This document shows, one piece after another, positions 1 to 5,883 of a stretch of 14,298 nucleotides of DNA (its first letter is position 1; every line of letters starts with the position of its first letter). The translations under genes were made by a program, and so were the position numbers. Location of the stretch: NCBI RefSeq assembly GCF_006335125.1, contig NZ_VDMO01000046.1:1-14298 (forward strand), read 5' to 3'. The notes below the pieces were generated by a model, which had not been told where the DNA came from, ran no database searches, and saw only the letters and a list, made by a program, of their open reading frames with translations. This stretch comes from Deinococcus radiopugnans ATCC 19172 (lineage in GTDB: Bacteria > Deinococcota > Deinococci > Deinococcales > Deinococcaceae).

Positions 1-127
1 CCGTCCAGGCGCTGCTCAAGTTTGGGGGAGTCGTCCCGCTGAAGTAGGGCCTGTTGCCGGCGTGATTGACACTAAACGGGATTAGTGTCAGCCCCTGAGC
101 GGCTGGGTCAGAGGGTCCGGCGAGGGC
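1..127. repeat. Terminal overlap, copy 1 (circular-contig signature)
   Basis: These 127 bases are identical to the last 127 bases of the window (14172-14298). An exact repeat sitting only at the two ends is the usual mark of a circular molecule whose assembly graph was cut with a 127-base overlap, so it is most likely an assembly artefact and not a biological repeat. It implies a circle of 14,171 bp. Bases 1-47 are the 3' end of the small ORF that starts at 14063. Confidence 0.93.
67..90. promoter_or_regulatory. Perfect inverted repeat TGACACTAA-N6-TTAGTGTCA
   Basis: Two perfect 9-bp arms (67-75 and 82-90) are separated by six bases. No T-run follows, so a terminator is unlikely. On the circle it lies downstream of the relaxase region and upstream of the Gln/Glu-rich ORF. 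It could be an operator or a recombination or nicking site; its role is not known. A second copy appears at 14238-14261 because of the terminal overlap. Confidence 0.5.
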
Positions 128-185
128 AGATCCTCACCATCTGCGGCACGATTACATCCATGCGCTGGCGGCTACGTCCCGGACC

Positions 186-389
186 TTGCAGCAGGACGAG
201 CTGGCGAACCTGCGAACGTATGGCCGCGAGAGTTCCGAACACCAGCGCGAGCAGCAGCGGGAGCTGGGCCTGTACCACGATCAGGGCGGCGCGCACGAGC
301 TGGCCCAGTTCCACCAGCACGAGCGCAGCTACGAGCAGGATCAGGAGGGCCAGCGACAGCGGCAACACAGCTACGACCGCGAGTGGTGA
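186..389 (+). CDS. Gln/Glu/His-rich hydrophilic ORF, start uncertain, possibly a remnant
   Basis: This 67-residue reading frame is extremely rich in Gln, Glu, Arg and His, with runs such as HQREQQREL and [10 protein letters not shown], and has the high G/C third positions of the neighbouring genes. That suggests it is, or was, coding. The only usual start is TTG at 186, with no ribosome binding site. The frame is open back to a stop at 96-98, and the upstream translation also looks protein-like, so it may be the C-terminal remnant of a larger gene whose 5' end was lost. It lies in the same frame as the small ORF ending at 45-47. Function unknown. Confidence 0.35.
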   Translation: MQQDELANLRTYGRESSEHQREQQRELGLYHDQGGAHELAQFHQHERSYEQDQEGQRQRQHSYDREW

Positions 390-414
390 CGCTGGGCGTG
401 ATGCGGGCCAGGGA

Positions 415-840
415 TCAGCCGATCGGCTGGCTTCTGATGGTGCGACTGAGCTGCCAGTACCGCAGAAAGGTCTCCACCTGCTGTAGAAACTCGGTGAAGT
501 TGGCCGACTTCACCAGATACGAACTGGCGTGCAGGGTGTAGGCCTCGCTGACGTCTTGCTGGGCGGCCGAAGTGGACAGGATCACCACCGGGATGTGAAC
601 CAAGCGTGGATTGTCCTTCAGCGCCCGGAGTACCTCGAAGCCGTTCATGCCCGGCATGTTGAGGTCCAGCAGGATCACGTCCGGATCGAAAGCCGGGTCG
701 TCGAACAGGGCCAGGGCTTCGCGTCCACTCCCCACGCACGTCAGCGTGCAGTCCGGACAGAGCGCCTCAAACGCCTCTTGCGCCAGGAGGCGGTCTTGGG
801 GACTGTCGTCCACCAGCAGGTAACGCGCGGGAAAGGGCAT
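415..840 (-). CDS. Single-domain response regulator (receiver/CheY-like, Rcp1-type)
   Basis: A 141-residue stand-alone phosphoreceiver domain. It has the acidic pair in LLVDDSP (D11, D12), the phospho-acceptor D59 in VILLDLNMPGMNG, the switch Ser in VVILSTS (about S89) and the conserved Lys in YLVKSAN (K111), so all catalytic positions are present. No DNA-binding output domain follows. The spacing and motifs resemble the Rcp1-type regulators that accept phosphate from phytochrome-like histidine kinases. I chose ATG at 840 because the domain begins right there and a GGGG stretch precedes it; a longer frame from 945 adds residues unlike the family. No kinase lies in the window, so the partner must be encoded elsewhere in the cell. 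Confidence 0.92.
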   Translation of the reverse strand: MPFPARYLLVDDSPQDRLLAQEAFEALCPDCTLTCVGSGREALALFDDPAFDPDVILLDLNMPGMNGFEVLRALKDNPRLVHIPVVILSTSAAQQDVSEAYTLHASSYLVKSANFTEFLQQVETFLRYWQLSRTIRSQPIG

Positions 841-957
841 GACCCCGACTATAGGGGGGTTCTCGACACAGCTCACTGCGAAATGCCGCGGCAGCATGAA
901 GGTTGCCCCATGCTTTTGCCAGCCAGTGGCCGGCACGGCGGCCAAAAATGGAGTATG
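841..957. other. Upstream region of the response regulator gene
   Basis: Non-coding as far as I can see. It contains the start-proximal sequence of the minus-strand regulator gene, including a C/G-run element around 842-860 (ACCCC...GGGGGGT) that may hold its ribosome binding site or promoter. No clear -10/-35 pair was found. Confidence 0.4.
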
Positions 958-1188
958 AATGGCCGTCGGTCACCCGAGAAACTGGCGCGGGCCAGAGCGG
1001 AGGCGTCTCACTTGCACGCGGTCTTTGTCGCTTCAGTCGCCGACTTGCTCACTGCGCTGGAAATGCGGGCGGCTTGCGAAGTAGAGCGGCCGTGGAAGCC
1101 GGAACGCCGGCTGTCAGGCAAAGATGCGGGACAGGGCAAGGCATTGACCCGGCCGTTGAACGGTCGGACGGCGCGAGTGTCAGATTAG
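958..1188 (+). CDS. Weak small ORF, hypothetical
   Basis: ATG at 958 is preceded by GGAG at 949-952 at good spacing and opens a 76-residue frame rich in Arg and Ala, beginning MNGRRSPEKLARARAEAS. Third positions are fairly G/C rich. I recognise no domain. The frame is open far upstream (to 529) through the antisense of the response regulator, so openness itself is weak evidence. It may be a small protein, a remnant or chance. Confidence 0.28.
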   Translation, partial: NGRRSPEKLARARAEASHLHAVFVASVADLLTALEMRAACEVERPWKPERRLSGKDAGQGKALTRPLNGRTARVSD

Positions 1189-1272
1189 GGTCTTAGACCT
1201 TGATGCCTTGCCAGAATCGCACCTGTTTTTTGCCGTGTTTATCGCGTTGAGATGCGTCTAACCTAACGTCAG

Positions 1273-1290
1273 GTTGGGGTATACCCCAAC
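1273..1290. promoter_or_regulatory. 18-bp perfect palindrome GTTGGGGTATACCCCAAC
   Basis: The sequence is perfectly self-complementary around 1281/1282. GGGGTATACCCC cores resemble operators of CsoR-type metal or sulfur sensors, but no such regulator is encoded here, so this is only a resemblance. It lies about 258 bases before the esterase start and far from the response regulator. Adjacent AACCT/AGGTT arms (1260-1275) add another weak inverted repeat. Confidence 0.5.
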
Positions 1291-1429
1291 TGGACAGGCC
1301 CTACTGCCTGTTGTCGTGAACTCTGGGAGTCGATTCAAAACAGATCACGCGACGGTCCGGGCGACGCGCAGGAACCAGGCTACCACTGCGTCAGACGAGC
1401 CCAGCTCTGTCAAGAGTCTCATCGCAAAT

Positions 1430-1451
1430 ATTGTCAAATATGCTTGACAAT
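1430..1451. promoter_or_regulatory. Operator-like inverted repeat ATTGTCAA-N6-TTGACAAT, with possible -35
   Basis: Perfect 8-bp arms at 1430-1437 and 1444-1451. The right arm contains a consensus -35 hexamer TTGACA (1444-1449). No good -10 lies at the ideal distance; TTTACC at 1465-1470 is the nearest candidate. A further half-site ATTGTCA follows at 1485-1491, and CTTGAGTCAAG (1470-1480) lies between them. This arrangement suggests a repressor site over the operon promoter. The operon's own XRE regulator (3730-3930) is the obvious candidate ligand. Confidence 0.5.
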
Positions 1452-1547
1452 CAGCACGGGGTAGTTTACCTTGAGTCAAGCAAGATTGTCATTTAGCCAA
1501 GGTAACCAGATCTCTACAGGCCACCTACCACCACAAGGAGCATCAAC

Positions 1548-3284
1548 ATGCGACAACTTTTCCTCCCCCTTGCCATCACTGCCCTGACCACCCAGCTTGC
1601 CGCGGCCCAAACCACCGATCTGCCCGCCGATCTTCAGGCGCGCTACGACACCTTGCGGCAGGCCTACCTGACGGGCGACCTCCAGACCCTGCGCTCGCTG
1701 TATGCGCCGGACGCCACACTGCTGGACGTGACCAACCAGCCCATTCCGCTGGAGGTTGCCCTGGCCGCCTCAACGGCTGAAGCCTTGAAGGTGAACCGGC
1801 TGGATATCCGCTTTCAGGATGTGCAGCTCAGCGACGAGAAGGCCACCATCGTCAACCGTCAGGATATGGACGCCGAGAGTGTCATGAACGGCACGCAGGT
1901 GCCGCTGCAAGTCACCGCACTTTCAGAAGACGTGTGGCGCAAGGTCAGCGGCCAGTGGCTGATCACGTCCTCGCGCGTGCTGGAAAGCGAGACGCGGGTG
2001 GCCGGGCAGGTGATCCGGCAGGTGGCCCCGCCGCTGCTCACCGACGCGCAGCTCGCTGAGCGCCGCACCGCGCTGATGACGGTGGCGCGGCCCATCCGTT
2101 CAGTAGCGGCCAACGCACAGAACAGCGACTTCTCCTGGCTGGAGGGGCTGACGCGCGGCGCGCGTCTGATCGGCGCAGGCGAGGGCAGCCACGGCACCGC
2201 TGAACATTTTCAGCTCAAGGACCGGCTGTTCCGCGAACTGGTTCAGAAGTATGGGTTCACGGTGTTTGCCATTGAGGCCGACTTCGACGACGGCTACGCC
2301 GTGGACCGCTTCGTGCGCGGCGAGGGGCCGAATGACCCGGACGCCGCCACCCGCGCCTTCGACTTCTGGACCTGGAAAACGCAGGAGGTCCGTGACCTGC
2401 TGGTTTGGATGCGCCAGTACAACGCCTCGCGGGGAGACAAGCCGGAGCTGCGCGTGGTGGGCATCGACATGCAAGACCCACGCGGCAGCCTTGATCTGCT
2501 GGCACAGCTTGCACCGCCGAATGCACAGGTGCAGGCTGCTCTGAAGACGTTGAGCGACGTGACCGCCCGTGACTGGACCACACTGGGGGAAGCGACACCT
2601 GAGCGCCGCGCTGTCCTGAAGACGCAGATCATTGGGTTGCAGACAGCCCTGGCCGCCCTGCCAGCCAGCACGCCTCAGCGCGCCACCTTGCTGCACCTGG
2701 CTGAAACCCTGCGACAGGGGGCCACGTTCTATGCGGTTCCTAGCACCGACTCGGCCCGGAGCAACCTGATCCGCGACGCGGCCATGTTCGGCAACACCCG
2801 CACGGCGCTGGACACCCTGTTCCCCGGTCAGAAAGCCATGCTGTGGGCGCACAACTTCCACATTTCCAAGGTTCCGGCGCAGGGGCAGCCTTACGTCAAC
2901 CTGGGCCAGCACCTGGCGCAGACGCTGGGCAGGGGCTACCGCACGGTGGGATTCTCGTTTGGCGGTGGCGAACTGCGCGCCGTCCCCAGCGATCCGACGC
3001 AGGGGGCGGGTGGTCCGGTGACCCTGTCGGCCGCGCCCGCACCGCGCGATAGCCTGGACGCCCTGATCGCCGGAGACGCCCCTGCCGCCTACTTGGACGT
3101 GGCGCAGGCCAGGCAACACCCGGTGTTGAACACCTGGCTCGCGCAGCCCGTCGGCATCGCGGGCGTGGGGGCGGTGTATGCGCCGGGCCTGCCCACCGGG
3201 GCCAATATCGCGCTGCCACAGGCCTTTGACGGCGTGATCTTCGTGAAACAGAGCAGCGCTGCCAGAGCGCTGGAGGAGAAGTGA
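1548..3284 (+). CDS. Exported erythromycin esterase-family protein with N-terminal NTF2/SnoaL-like part
   Basis: A 578-residue protein. Residues 1-20 form a signal peptide ending in AAA/Q, so it is predicted to act outside the cytoplasmic membrane. Residues about 28-148 look like an NTF2/SnoaL-like (DUF4440-type) domain, with helix pairs and LYAPDATLLD. Residues about 180-570 match the erythromycin esterase / succinoglycan-biosynthesis-like family: GEGSHG (211-216) with E212 and H215 spaced like the E43/H46 pair of EreB, an acidic IEADF (E243), GIDMQD (305-310) and WAHNFH (433-438) carrying the HxxH pair. Start ATG is preceded by AAGGAG. It overlaps the next gene by four bases (GTGA). True substrate unknown; classical Ere enzymes are cytoplasmic and lack the extra domain, so macrolide hydrolysis is possible but not shown. 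Confidence 0.88.
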   Translation: MRQLFLPLAITALTTQLAAAQTTDLPADLQARYDTLRQAYLTGDLQTLRSLYAPDATLLDVTNQPIPLEVALAASTAEALKVNRLDIRFQDVQLSDEKATIVNRQDMDAESVMNGTQVPLQVTALSEDVWRKVSGQWLITSSRVLESETRVAGQVIRQVAPPLLTDAQLAERRTALMTVARPIRSVAANAQNSDFSWLEGLTRGARLIGAGEGSHGTAEHFQLKDRLFRELVQKYGFTVFAIEADFDDGYAVDRFVRGEGPNDPDAATRAFDFWTWKTQEVRDLLVWMRQYNASRGDKPELRVVGIDMQDPRGSLDLLAQLAPPNAQVQAALKTLSDVTARDWTTLGEATPERRAVLKTQIIGLQTALAALPASTPQRATLLHLAETLRQGATFYAVPSTDSARSNLIRDAAMFGNTRTALDTLFPGQKAMLWAHNFHISKVPAQGQPYVNLGQHLAQTLGRGYRTVGFSFGGGELRAVPSDPTQGAGGPVTLSAAPAPRDSLDALIAGDAPAAYLDVAQARQHPVLNTWLAQPVGIAGVGAVYAPGLPTGANIALPQAFDGVIFVKQSSAARALEEK

Positions 3285-3733
3285 GCGCCATGAAACAGTC
3301 CAACCGGGATCGCCAGTGGGCCAGAATCCGCTGGGTAGAAGTCGCGTACAGCGCCATGCTGCTTGTGGTCATGATCGGCTTGTTTGGCTACGCTTCCTTC
3401 CGTCCAGCTTCCGATCTGGTCTTCTGGCTGGTCAGCGGCGTCACACTGCTGGCCGGGCTGGGTCTCCTGGCACGGCAGTATCAAGTGCTTGACGAACTGG
3501 GGAAGTTGCGCTTTCTGAAAGGTCTGGCGGTCAGTGGTGTCATCACCGTCTCAGGTTTGGCGTGGACGCTGTGGTGGGCTGCTTATCAGTCTGTGAAGCT
3601 GAACGGCGAAACGCAGGATCTCGGATCACCGGCCCTCTCCTTTGACGCCATCTATCTCTCGCTGCTGGCTGGTGTTATTGCGATGGTGGTGACCCAGCTG
3701 TACCTGCGTCGCCGGGAGAACAGCGGGGGATGA
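3281..3733 (+). CDS. Four-helix integral membrane protein, operon partner of XRE regulator
   Basis: About 150 residues with hydrophobic segments near 19-40, 46-64, 82-104 and 122-142, a basic N-terminus and a basic end (YLRRRENSGG). GTG at 3281 sits in a GTGA overlap with the esterase stop. ATG at 3290 is an alternative; GGAGGAG at 3272-3278 could serve either. It also overlaps the regulator gene downstream by four bases (ATGA). Small membrane proteins translated just before a YgzD-like XRE regulator are a recurrent pair, and one reading is that the membrane protein sequesters or signals to the regulator. Function is not known. Confidence 0.82.
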   Translation: MSAMKQSNRDRQWARIRWVEVAYSAMLLVVMIGLFGYASFRPASDLVFWLVSGVTLLAGLGLLARQYQVLDELGKLRFLKGLAVSGVITVSGLAWTLWWAAYQSVKLNGETQDLGSPALSFDAIYLSLLAGVIAMVVTQLYLRRRENSGG

Positions 3734-3930
3734 AAAACCGCATCAAGGTGCTGCGTGCCGAGAACGATCTGACCCAGGCGGAACTGGCCGACAAATTGGA
3801 CGTGTCGCGCCAGACGGTCAACGCGCTGGAAACCGGGAAATATGATCCCAGCCTTCCACTGGCCTTCAAGCTGGCGCGGCTGTTCAAGGTACAGATTGAG
3901 GACATCTTTCTGGATGGCGGTGGCGAATGA
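3730..3930 (+). CDS. Small XRE-family helix-turn-helix transcription regulator
   Basis: Sixty-six residues, almost all one HTH domain. The helix-turn-helix is about 14-33 (LTQAELADKLDVSRQTVNAL), followed by the family-typical ETGKYDPSLPLAFKLARLF and IEDIF. It resembles the short YgzD-type regulators. The start ATG overlaps the stop of the membrane-protein gene (ATGA), so translation is coupled. Being last in the operon it probably controls the promoter at about 1430-1500. No effector domain is present; sensing may be through the membrane partner. Confidence 0.92.
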   Translation: MKNRIKVLRAENDLTQAELADKLDVSRQTVNALETGKYDPSLPLAFKLARLFKVQIEDIFLDGGGE

Positions 3931-4043
3931 AGCACCGTGCCAACGGACGTTCGTCGCACTTTGACTTCCGGTAAATGGGGTTACCAAAAAGGATCGGGGG
4001 TGGCGCAGCCAATGGTGTTGCTTCCTCGCCTAAGTAACAGCAA
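3931..4043. other. Short intergenic region after the esterase operon
   Basis: No gene seen. A weak inverted repeat GGTAA-N6-TTACC (3970-3985) followed by five A's could form a poor hairpin. No clear terminator for the upstream operon is visible. Confidence 0.4.
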
Positions 4044-4136
4044 GCACAGGCCTCACTGACTCAGTGAGGCCTGTGCGTAAGGCCTCACTCCCTCACTGTG
4101 AGGCCCTCACTCACTGGATGAGCCCTCACAGTGAGG
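4044..4136. repeat. Palindrome cluster (CCTCAC/GTGAGG), centromere- or operator-like
   Basis: Three perfect palindromes in 93 bases. The first is 33 bp with 16-bp arms (4044-4059 and 4061-4076) around a single centre base. The second is CCTCACTGTGAGG (4091-4103) and the third CCTCACAGTGAGG (4124-4136). Extra direct copies of CCTCACT lie at 4083-4089 and 4105-4111, giving five forward and three reverse copies of CCTCAC[T/A]. Palindrome centres are at 4060, 4097 and 4130. The cluster ends 25 bases before the MerR-like gene, which suggests it is the binding site for that protein: an autoregulatory operator, a plasmid centromere or an accessory origin. It could also act as a terminator for the upstream operon, but there is no T-run. 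Confidence 0.85.
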
Positions 4137-4161
4137 CCGCCATGTGTGATGCTGCCCAGAC

Positions 4162-4710
4162 ATGACGGCAGGTGAACGGTTGACGGCGGGACAGGTGGGC
4201 GAGCGTCTAGGCGTGAAGGTGGGCATGGTGCGCCGGTACGCGCTGGCCCTGGAGGCGGTGGCGGGGATCAGCCTGGAGGTTGACCCGATTCGGGGCCGGC
4301 TGTACCCGGTGGCCGCCGTCGAACTGCTGGAAGTCACACGGGCGCACCTGCTCACGCACCCTGGGCTGAGTGTTGAAGCGGCGATGAAGGCCGTCACTGG
4401 GCAGAGTGAAGGCAGTGAGGCCGCCCCGGTGCGAGTGCCTGGGGTGCTGACCAGCCGTGAGGATCTGGCCGAGCTGCTGCGCGAGGCCCTGGCCCCAGCA
4501 CTCGCGCCGATCATGGCCGAGCTGACCAGCAGCCGTGAGGAGATCGAAGAGCTTCGCCGTGAACTGGCGGCTGCTCGGGAAGAGATCGGGGAGACCCGTG
4601 GACAACTGGCCCGCCTCGAAGTCACCACTCATGCGGCACTCCCACCCGTCACCGCAGACTCGCCGCCGACGGGCCTCCGTGGGTTGATTGTTCGATTGCT
4701 GGGTTACTAG
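4162..4710 (+). CDS. MerR-like HTH plus coiled-coil DNA-binding protein, plasmid segregation candidate
   Basis: A 182-residue protein. Residues about 7-65 look like a MerR/RacA-type winged HTH (LTAGQVGERLGVKVGMVRRY, then a basic RGRLYPV wing and a helix). Residues about 98-155 are a charged, heptad-like coiled coil (DLAELLREAL, SSREEIEELRRELAAAREEIGE). The protein ends in a short hydrophobic/basic helix GLRGLIVRLLGY (171-182) that could be amphipathic. I know of similar layouts in RacA and KfrA-like plasmid proteins; no exact family is claimed. The start ATG has no ribosome binding site and no better start is in frame. The palindrome cluster directly upstream is its likely target. No ParA-type ATPase is present. 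Confidence 0.8.
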   Translation: MTAGERLTAGQVGERLGVKVGMVRRYALALEAVAGISLEVDPIRGRLYPVAAVELLEVTRAHLLTHPGLSVEAAMKAVTGQSEGSEAAPVRVPGVLTSREDLAELLREALAPALAPIMAELTSSREEIEELRRELAAAREEIGETRGQLARLEVTTHAALPPVTADSPPTGLRGLIVRLLGY

Positions 4711-5001
4711 AACAGTGTCCAGTGGATGCCCTGCGGAGCCGTCTAACGGCGCTCAGATTCTGATTCTGACTGTGGCGTTTCCTCAACTGGCACGGCAAAA
4801 AAATAGATTCTGCGGACGCGCCGTGGAATCTGATGCTGCTCTGGCAATTCACTGGCAAAAAGACCAACGAAAACCCGTGAGTGCCCAGGGCCACCGCTCA
4901 AGCTGCTGCCCGATGATCAGCAAAGAGGGGGTGGGCGGGGTCCATCTTGCGCTGAGCCAGCGAGAAGGCCTGGTGCAGGCTTGGTTCCACAAGCCCGTGA
5001 C
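4711..5001. other. Intergenic stretch before the toxin-antitoxin module
   Basis: About 290 bases without a credible gene. It shows loose repeats of AGATTC (4755-4760, 4805-4810, and inverted at 4826-4831) and two TGGCA...GGCAAAAA stretches (near 4789-4802 and 4842-4861). GAGCCGT...ACGGCGCTC near 4736-4755 can form a bulged hairpin, perhaps ending the upstream transcript. Nothing else seen. Confidence 0.5.
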
Positions 5002-5030
5002 TTGTCGCTCAGTACACTTTGGTGTACTTT
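5002..5030 (+). promoter_or_regulatory. Promoter and operator of the toxin-antitoxin operon
   Basis: TTGTCG (5002-5007) and TACTTT (5025-5030) are 17 bp apart, a good -35/-10 pair. Between them and over the -10 lies the inverted repeat AGTACAC-TTTG-GTGTACT (5011-5028), well placed for repression by the antitoxin or the complex. A transcript from here would begin near 5037, which makes ATG 5055 the likely toxin start and excludes ATG 5031. Confidence 0.75.
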
Positions 5031-5054
5031 ATGGCTGGCCGAGAGGCCGCCTCC

Positions 5055-5435
5055 ATGACCCAGAAAGAACTGATCATCTACCGCACAGAGGAGGGCCGGG
5101 AGCCGTTGACCCGCTGGCGTCGGAAGCTGGGCGACCGGGTGACGGTGGCGCGCATTGATCGCCGCCTGGAACGCCTGAGCGCCGGTCAATATGGGGACGC
5201 CAAGGCGGTCGGAGACGGCGTGATCGAGCTGCGCCTGTTCTTCGGCCCCGGCTACCGGATCTACTTTGCCGAGGATGGCGAGCGCCTGGTGGTGCTGCTG
5301 TGCGGCGGCGACAAGGGCAGTCAGGACCGCGACATCGAGGCCGCCAAGGCGTACTGGCAGGACTACCAGCAGCACCGCCCGGACCCGGAAGCGTCAGATT
5401 CACAACCAGACCCACCCCAGGAGGAAGAGCCGTGA
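5055..5435 (+). CDS. Type II toxin, RelE/ParE superfamily (HI1419 / Gp49-like killer protein)
   Basis: A 126-residue basic protein matching the phage-derived Gp49-like 'addiction module killer' family: RIDRRLERLSAGQYGDAKAVGDGVIELR, FGPGYRIYFAEDG and the signature LLCGGDKGSQDRDI followed by a helix (residues about 30-104). Members of this superfamily are usually ribosome-dependent mRNA interferases; that activity is inferred. Residues 105-126 form an acidic, Pro-rich tail (QPDPPQEEEP) longer than is typical. ATG 5055 has GAGAGG at 5041-5046; upstream starts at 5019 (TTG) and 5031 (ATG) overlap the operator/-10. It overlaps the antitoxin by four bases (GTGA), and toxin-first order is normal for this family. 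Confidence 0.92.
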   Translation: MTQKELIIYRTEEGREPLTRWRRKLGDRVTVARIDRRLERLSAGQYGDAKAVGDGVIELRLFFGPGYRIYFAEDGERLVVLLCGGDKGSQDRDIEAAKAYWQDYQQHRPDPEASDSQPDPPQEEEP

Positions 5436-5755
5436 GAACCTACCGCAAATTTCAGGACGCGCTGATCGACGAGCTGCGCGCCGATCCCGAACAGGCGTTC
5501 GCCTACCTGCAAGTGGCCCTGGAGGAATTTGATCAGGACGGAGACCTTCAGCACCTGATGCTGGCGGTGCGGAATGTGGCCGAGGCGCGCGGTGGGGTGC
5601 CGGAGCTGGCGCGGCAGGTGGGCATAGGCAAGACCAGTCTGTACAAAGCGCTCTCCGAGGACGGCAACCCTACGCTCAGCACCATCAGCGCCGTGCTGCA
5701 TGGACTGGGCTACCGGCTGGCCCTGGCCCCAGCCCAGCCGCGCGCCGCGTCCTGA
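5432..5755 (+). CDS. HTH antitoxin (HI1420 / HigA-like)
   Basis: A 107-residue protein of the 'addiction module antidote' family. It has an N-terminal toxin-contact region with DPEQAFAYLQVALEE, then AVRNVAEARGGVPELARQVGIGKTSLYKALSEDGNPTL (about 45-82), the conserved helix-turn-helix, and a C-terminal GLGYRLAL. It should neutralise the upstream toxin and repress the shared promoter at 5002-5030. I chose GTG 5432 because it overlaps the toxin stop (GTGA) and has AGGAGG at 5419-5424, seven bases upstream. Longer in-frame starts from 5300 would lie inside the toxin gene. Confidence 0.92.
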   Translation: MRTYRKFQDALIDELRADPEQAFAYLQVALEEFDQDGDLQHLMLAVRNVAEARGGVPELARQVGIGKTSLYKALSEDGNPTLSTISAVLHGLGYRLALAPAQPRAAS

Positions 5756-5795
5756 AGGCTTCTTCTTCCTGCTCATTTCTCCAAAGACAACGGAA

Positions 5796-5817
5796 AAAGC
5801 GGCCCAGAGGCCGCTTT
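5796..5817. terminator. Hairpin terminator after the toxin-antitoxin operon
   Basis: AAAGCGGCC (5796-5804) and GGCCGCTTT (5809-5817) form a perfect 9-bp stem with a four-base loop. The A-run and T-run inside the stem make it a plausible bidirectional rho-independent terminator, although the downstream T-tract is short. Confidence 0.75.
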
Positions 5818-5863
5818 GATTCCTCCAATATAGGGCGGTATTCAGCCCCTGTCAAATGTATGC

Positions 5864-5881
5864 ATTGAAAGCCGGACAAAA
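5864..5881 (+). repeat. IS left terminal inverted repeat
   Basis: ATTGAAAGCCGGACAAAA. It matches the reverse complement of the right end (ATTGGGAACCGGACAAAA) except at three positions; the inner CCGGACAAAA is perfect. Confidence 0.85.
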
Positions 5882-5883
5882 GT

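Larger units (their letters stand above)
1189..1547. other. Intergenic regulatory stretch before the esterase operon
   Basis: No gene seen in about 360 bases. It contains an 18-bp perfect palindrome (1273-1290), an 8-bp-arm inverted repeat (1430-1451) that includes a TTGACA hexamer, an 11-bp palindrome CTTGAGTCAAG (1470-1480) and the ribosome binding site AAGGAG (1535-1540) of the next gene. The part near 1260-1310 may mark the edge of the acquired cargo. Confidence 0.6.

Noticed and set aside
1..127. Biological long terminal repeat or transposon end
   Set aside because: Exact identity only at the contig ends, cutting through an ORF, fits an assembly overlap of a circle better than a mobile-element repeat.
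85..486. 133-residue plus-strand frame
   Set aside because: Composition is Ser/Arg/Thr-rich nonsense and it runs through the alternative Gln/Glu-rich frame and the antisense of the response regulator.
529..957. 5' part of the long plus-strand frame opposite the response regulator
   Set aside because: It is the complement of a clear receiver-domain gene; only the part from 958 has its own start signals and is listed as weak.
2100..3119. 339-residue minus-strand frame
   Set aside because: Lies entirely antisense to the esterase-like gene, whose motifs are intact; an effect of high GC at third positions.
5019..5054. Longer toxin starts at TTG 5019 and ATG 5031
   Set aside because: They overlap the operator and the -10 box, so the transcript would begin after them; ATG 5055 has a ribosome binding site.
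4649..5158. Frames on both strands between the MerR-like gene and the toxin
   Set aside because: Unlikely composition, no ribosome binding site, and they cross the toxin promoter and known genes.
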